Shown here: positions 29,424-30,079 of the stretch, in pieces
How positions within the stretch are numbered: the stretch's first letter is position 1
Layout: every line of letters begins with the position of its first letter
Source: a virus
Virus record (IMG/VR): IMGVR_UViG_3300006754_000089
Location: 1-30,079 of that record
Strand: one strand, 5' to 3'
Length of the DNA stretch: 30,079 nt
Position numbers and translations under genes: made by a program
The notes under the pieces: generated by a model
The model's database searches: none
Seen by the model: the letters and a program-made list of their open reading frames with translations, nothing else
What the model was told of the DNA's origin: nothing

Positions 29424-30079
29424 TGGCAATTGGAAGCTTTTTAAAAGGTGTTGCAGGGGGCGTTGGGGGCGCAGTTGAACGAGTGACCGGAGGTCGCCCC
29501 GCTGGCGGAAGTAAGCCAGACTGGATAGACAATCCCCCCGAAGGATTTATTGTTAGTAGTGGCGGTGGTGCAATGGGGCAGGAAAGAGCGCGCATGGATG
29601 CAAGTCGCCAGATGTTAGAGCGAAGTGGAGAAAAAAGCGCAACCATTAAAGGAATGCAAAGAAGTGAGCAATGGATTGATCCTAATAGTGGTAAATATTA
29701 CAGCTTGTATAACACTAAAAATGTTAAAGTCATTCCAGCCAAGTCTAAGGATTCTAGCACAAAAGGTGGCCTTGAAGATCAAGTAAAACAGGCAATGGAG
29801 CGCCCATCAGAACCTCTTTCAGAGGGCAAAGAAGAAGTAGTTGATTTAGAGGAACTGAAAAACGAGCTTGCGTCAGGAGAAGAAGATGTAGACGTTGAAG
29901 CACTGGCAGCTATTGAAGACCTTAAACCTGCTGATTTAAAAAAGATAGTTAGGGAAATTGCTACTGAAGAAATAGAAGCACCACCTACTATAGCAAGCGA
30001 AACAATTGCTCCGCCGCCCACTATGGCAAGTGAAACGATTGCCCCAGAACCTACGATGGAAAGTGAAACGGTTAGGGGC
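29423..30079 (+). CDS. Hypothetical virion-associated protein, 3'-truncated by the window
   Basis: At least 219 residues, open at the window end. Its ATG overlaps the portal stop (TAATG). The N-terminus is Gly-rich and hydrophobic (FLKGVAGGVGGAVERVTGG), similar in flavour to the tail of the protein at 1-1389. The middle is charged, and the end has 11-residue repeats of the type PPTMASETIAP. Position suggests a head-assembly or scaffold-like role; no family is recognised. Confidence 0.75.
   Translation, partial: MAIGSFLKGVAGGVGGAVERVTGGRPAGGSKPDWIDNPPEGFIVSSGGGAMGQERARMDASRQMLERSGEKSATIKGMQRSEQWIDPNSGKYYSLYNTKNVKVIPAKSKDSSTKGGLEDQVKQAMERPSEPLSEGKEEVVDLEELKNELASGEEDVDVEALAAIEDLKPADLKKIVREIATEEIEAPPTIASETIAPPPTMASETIAPEPTMESETVRG
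29988..30079. repeat. 33-bp tandem repeats encoding P-P-T-(I/M)-A-S-E-T-I-A-P
   Basis: Two full units and a third degenerate one before the window ends, in frame in the last gene. More units may follow outside the window. Confidence 0.75.

Overview
The window looks like part of a tailed double-stranded DNA phage (Caudoviricetes) genome. Hallmarks are the large terminase subunit, a likely small subunit, a portal protein, a very large virion-type protein, an amidase endolysin, SSB, a Rad52-type annealing protein and many tightly packed small genes with overlapping stops and starts. Promoters of the TTGACA-N17-TATATT type recur, so the phage probably relies on host sigma-70 RNA polymerase. The host cannot be named from this sequence. 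Every copy of the dispersed palindrome has GANTC at its centre, which would matter if the host were an alphaproteobacterium with CcrM, but that is speculation.

Layout. (1) 1-8792, rightward: two helical or coiled virion-type proteins, a 1933-residue giant protein with a methyltransferase-like and a zincin-like segment, and a small gene. (2) 23337 down to 8796, leftward: about 28 mostly small genes in several promoter-defined blocks. These include a GP88-family protein with permuted segments, Cys-rich proteins, an HNH nuclease, a MoxR-type AAA ATPase with a VWA/metallopeptidase partner, a double-HTH protein, a Rad52-like protein, an XRE repressor, a SWIM-type zinc protein, the endolysin and two PD-(D/E)XK nucleases. 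One HTH gene (14728-14937) runs rightward inside this block behind divergent promoters. (3) 23338-24404, a divergent control region without a convincing gene. (4) 24405-30079, rightward: small terminase, SSB, large terminase, portal and a repeat-containing protein cut by the window end, with one small gene on the opposite strand.

Non-coding structure stands out. A 13-bp palindrome (TCCGGA-N-TCCGGA) occurs at 11 loci, all between 11.1 and 23.7 kb, mostly at gene junctions, leaders or promoters. Most of the longer gaps in the leftward block carry strong inverted repeats: a 213-nt element closed by a 13-bp stem, a roughly 480-nt structured gap, a 77-nt stem-loop in a divergent regulatory gap, and two three-way-junction-like folds directly upstream of ribosome binding sites.

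Working model (inference): the leftward module takes over and modifies the host and handles DNA (Rad52-like, SSB, nucleases, MoxR-VWA), while the rightward modules package DNA and build the particle. A shared 9-bp motif, GTGTACCAT, in the Rad52 promoter and upstream of the small terminase gene may link control of the two arms.
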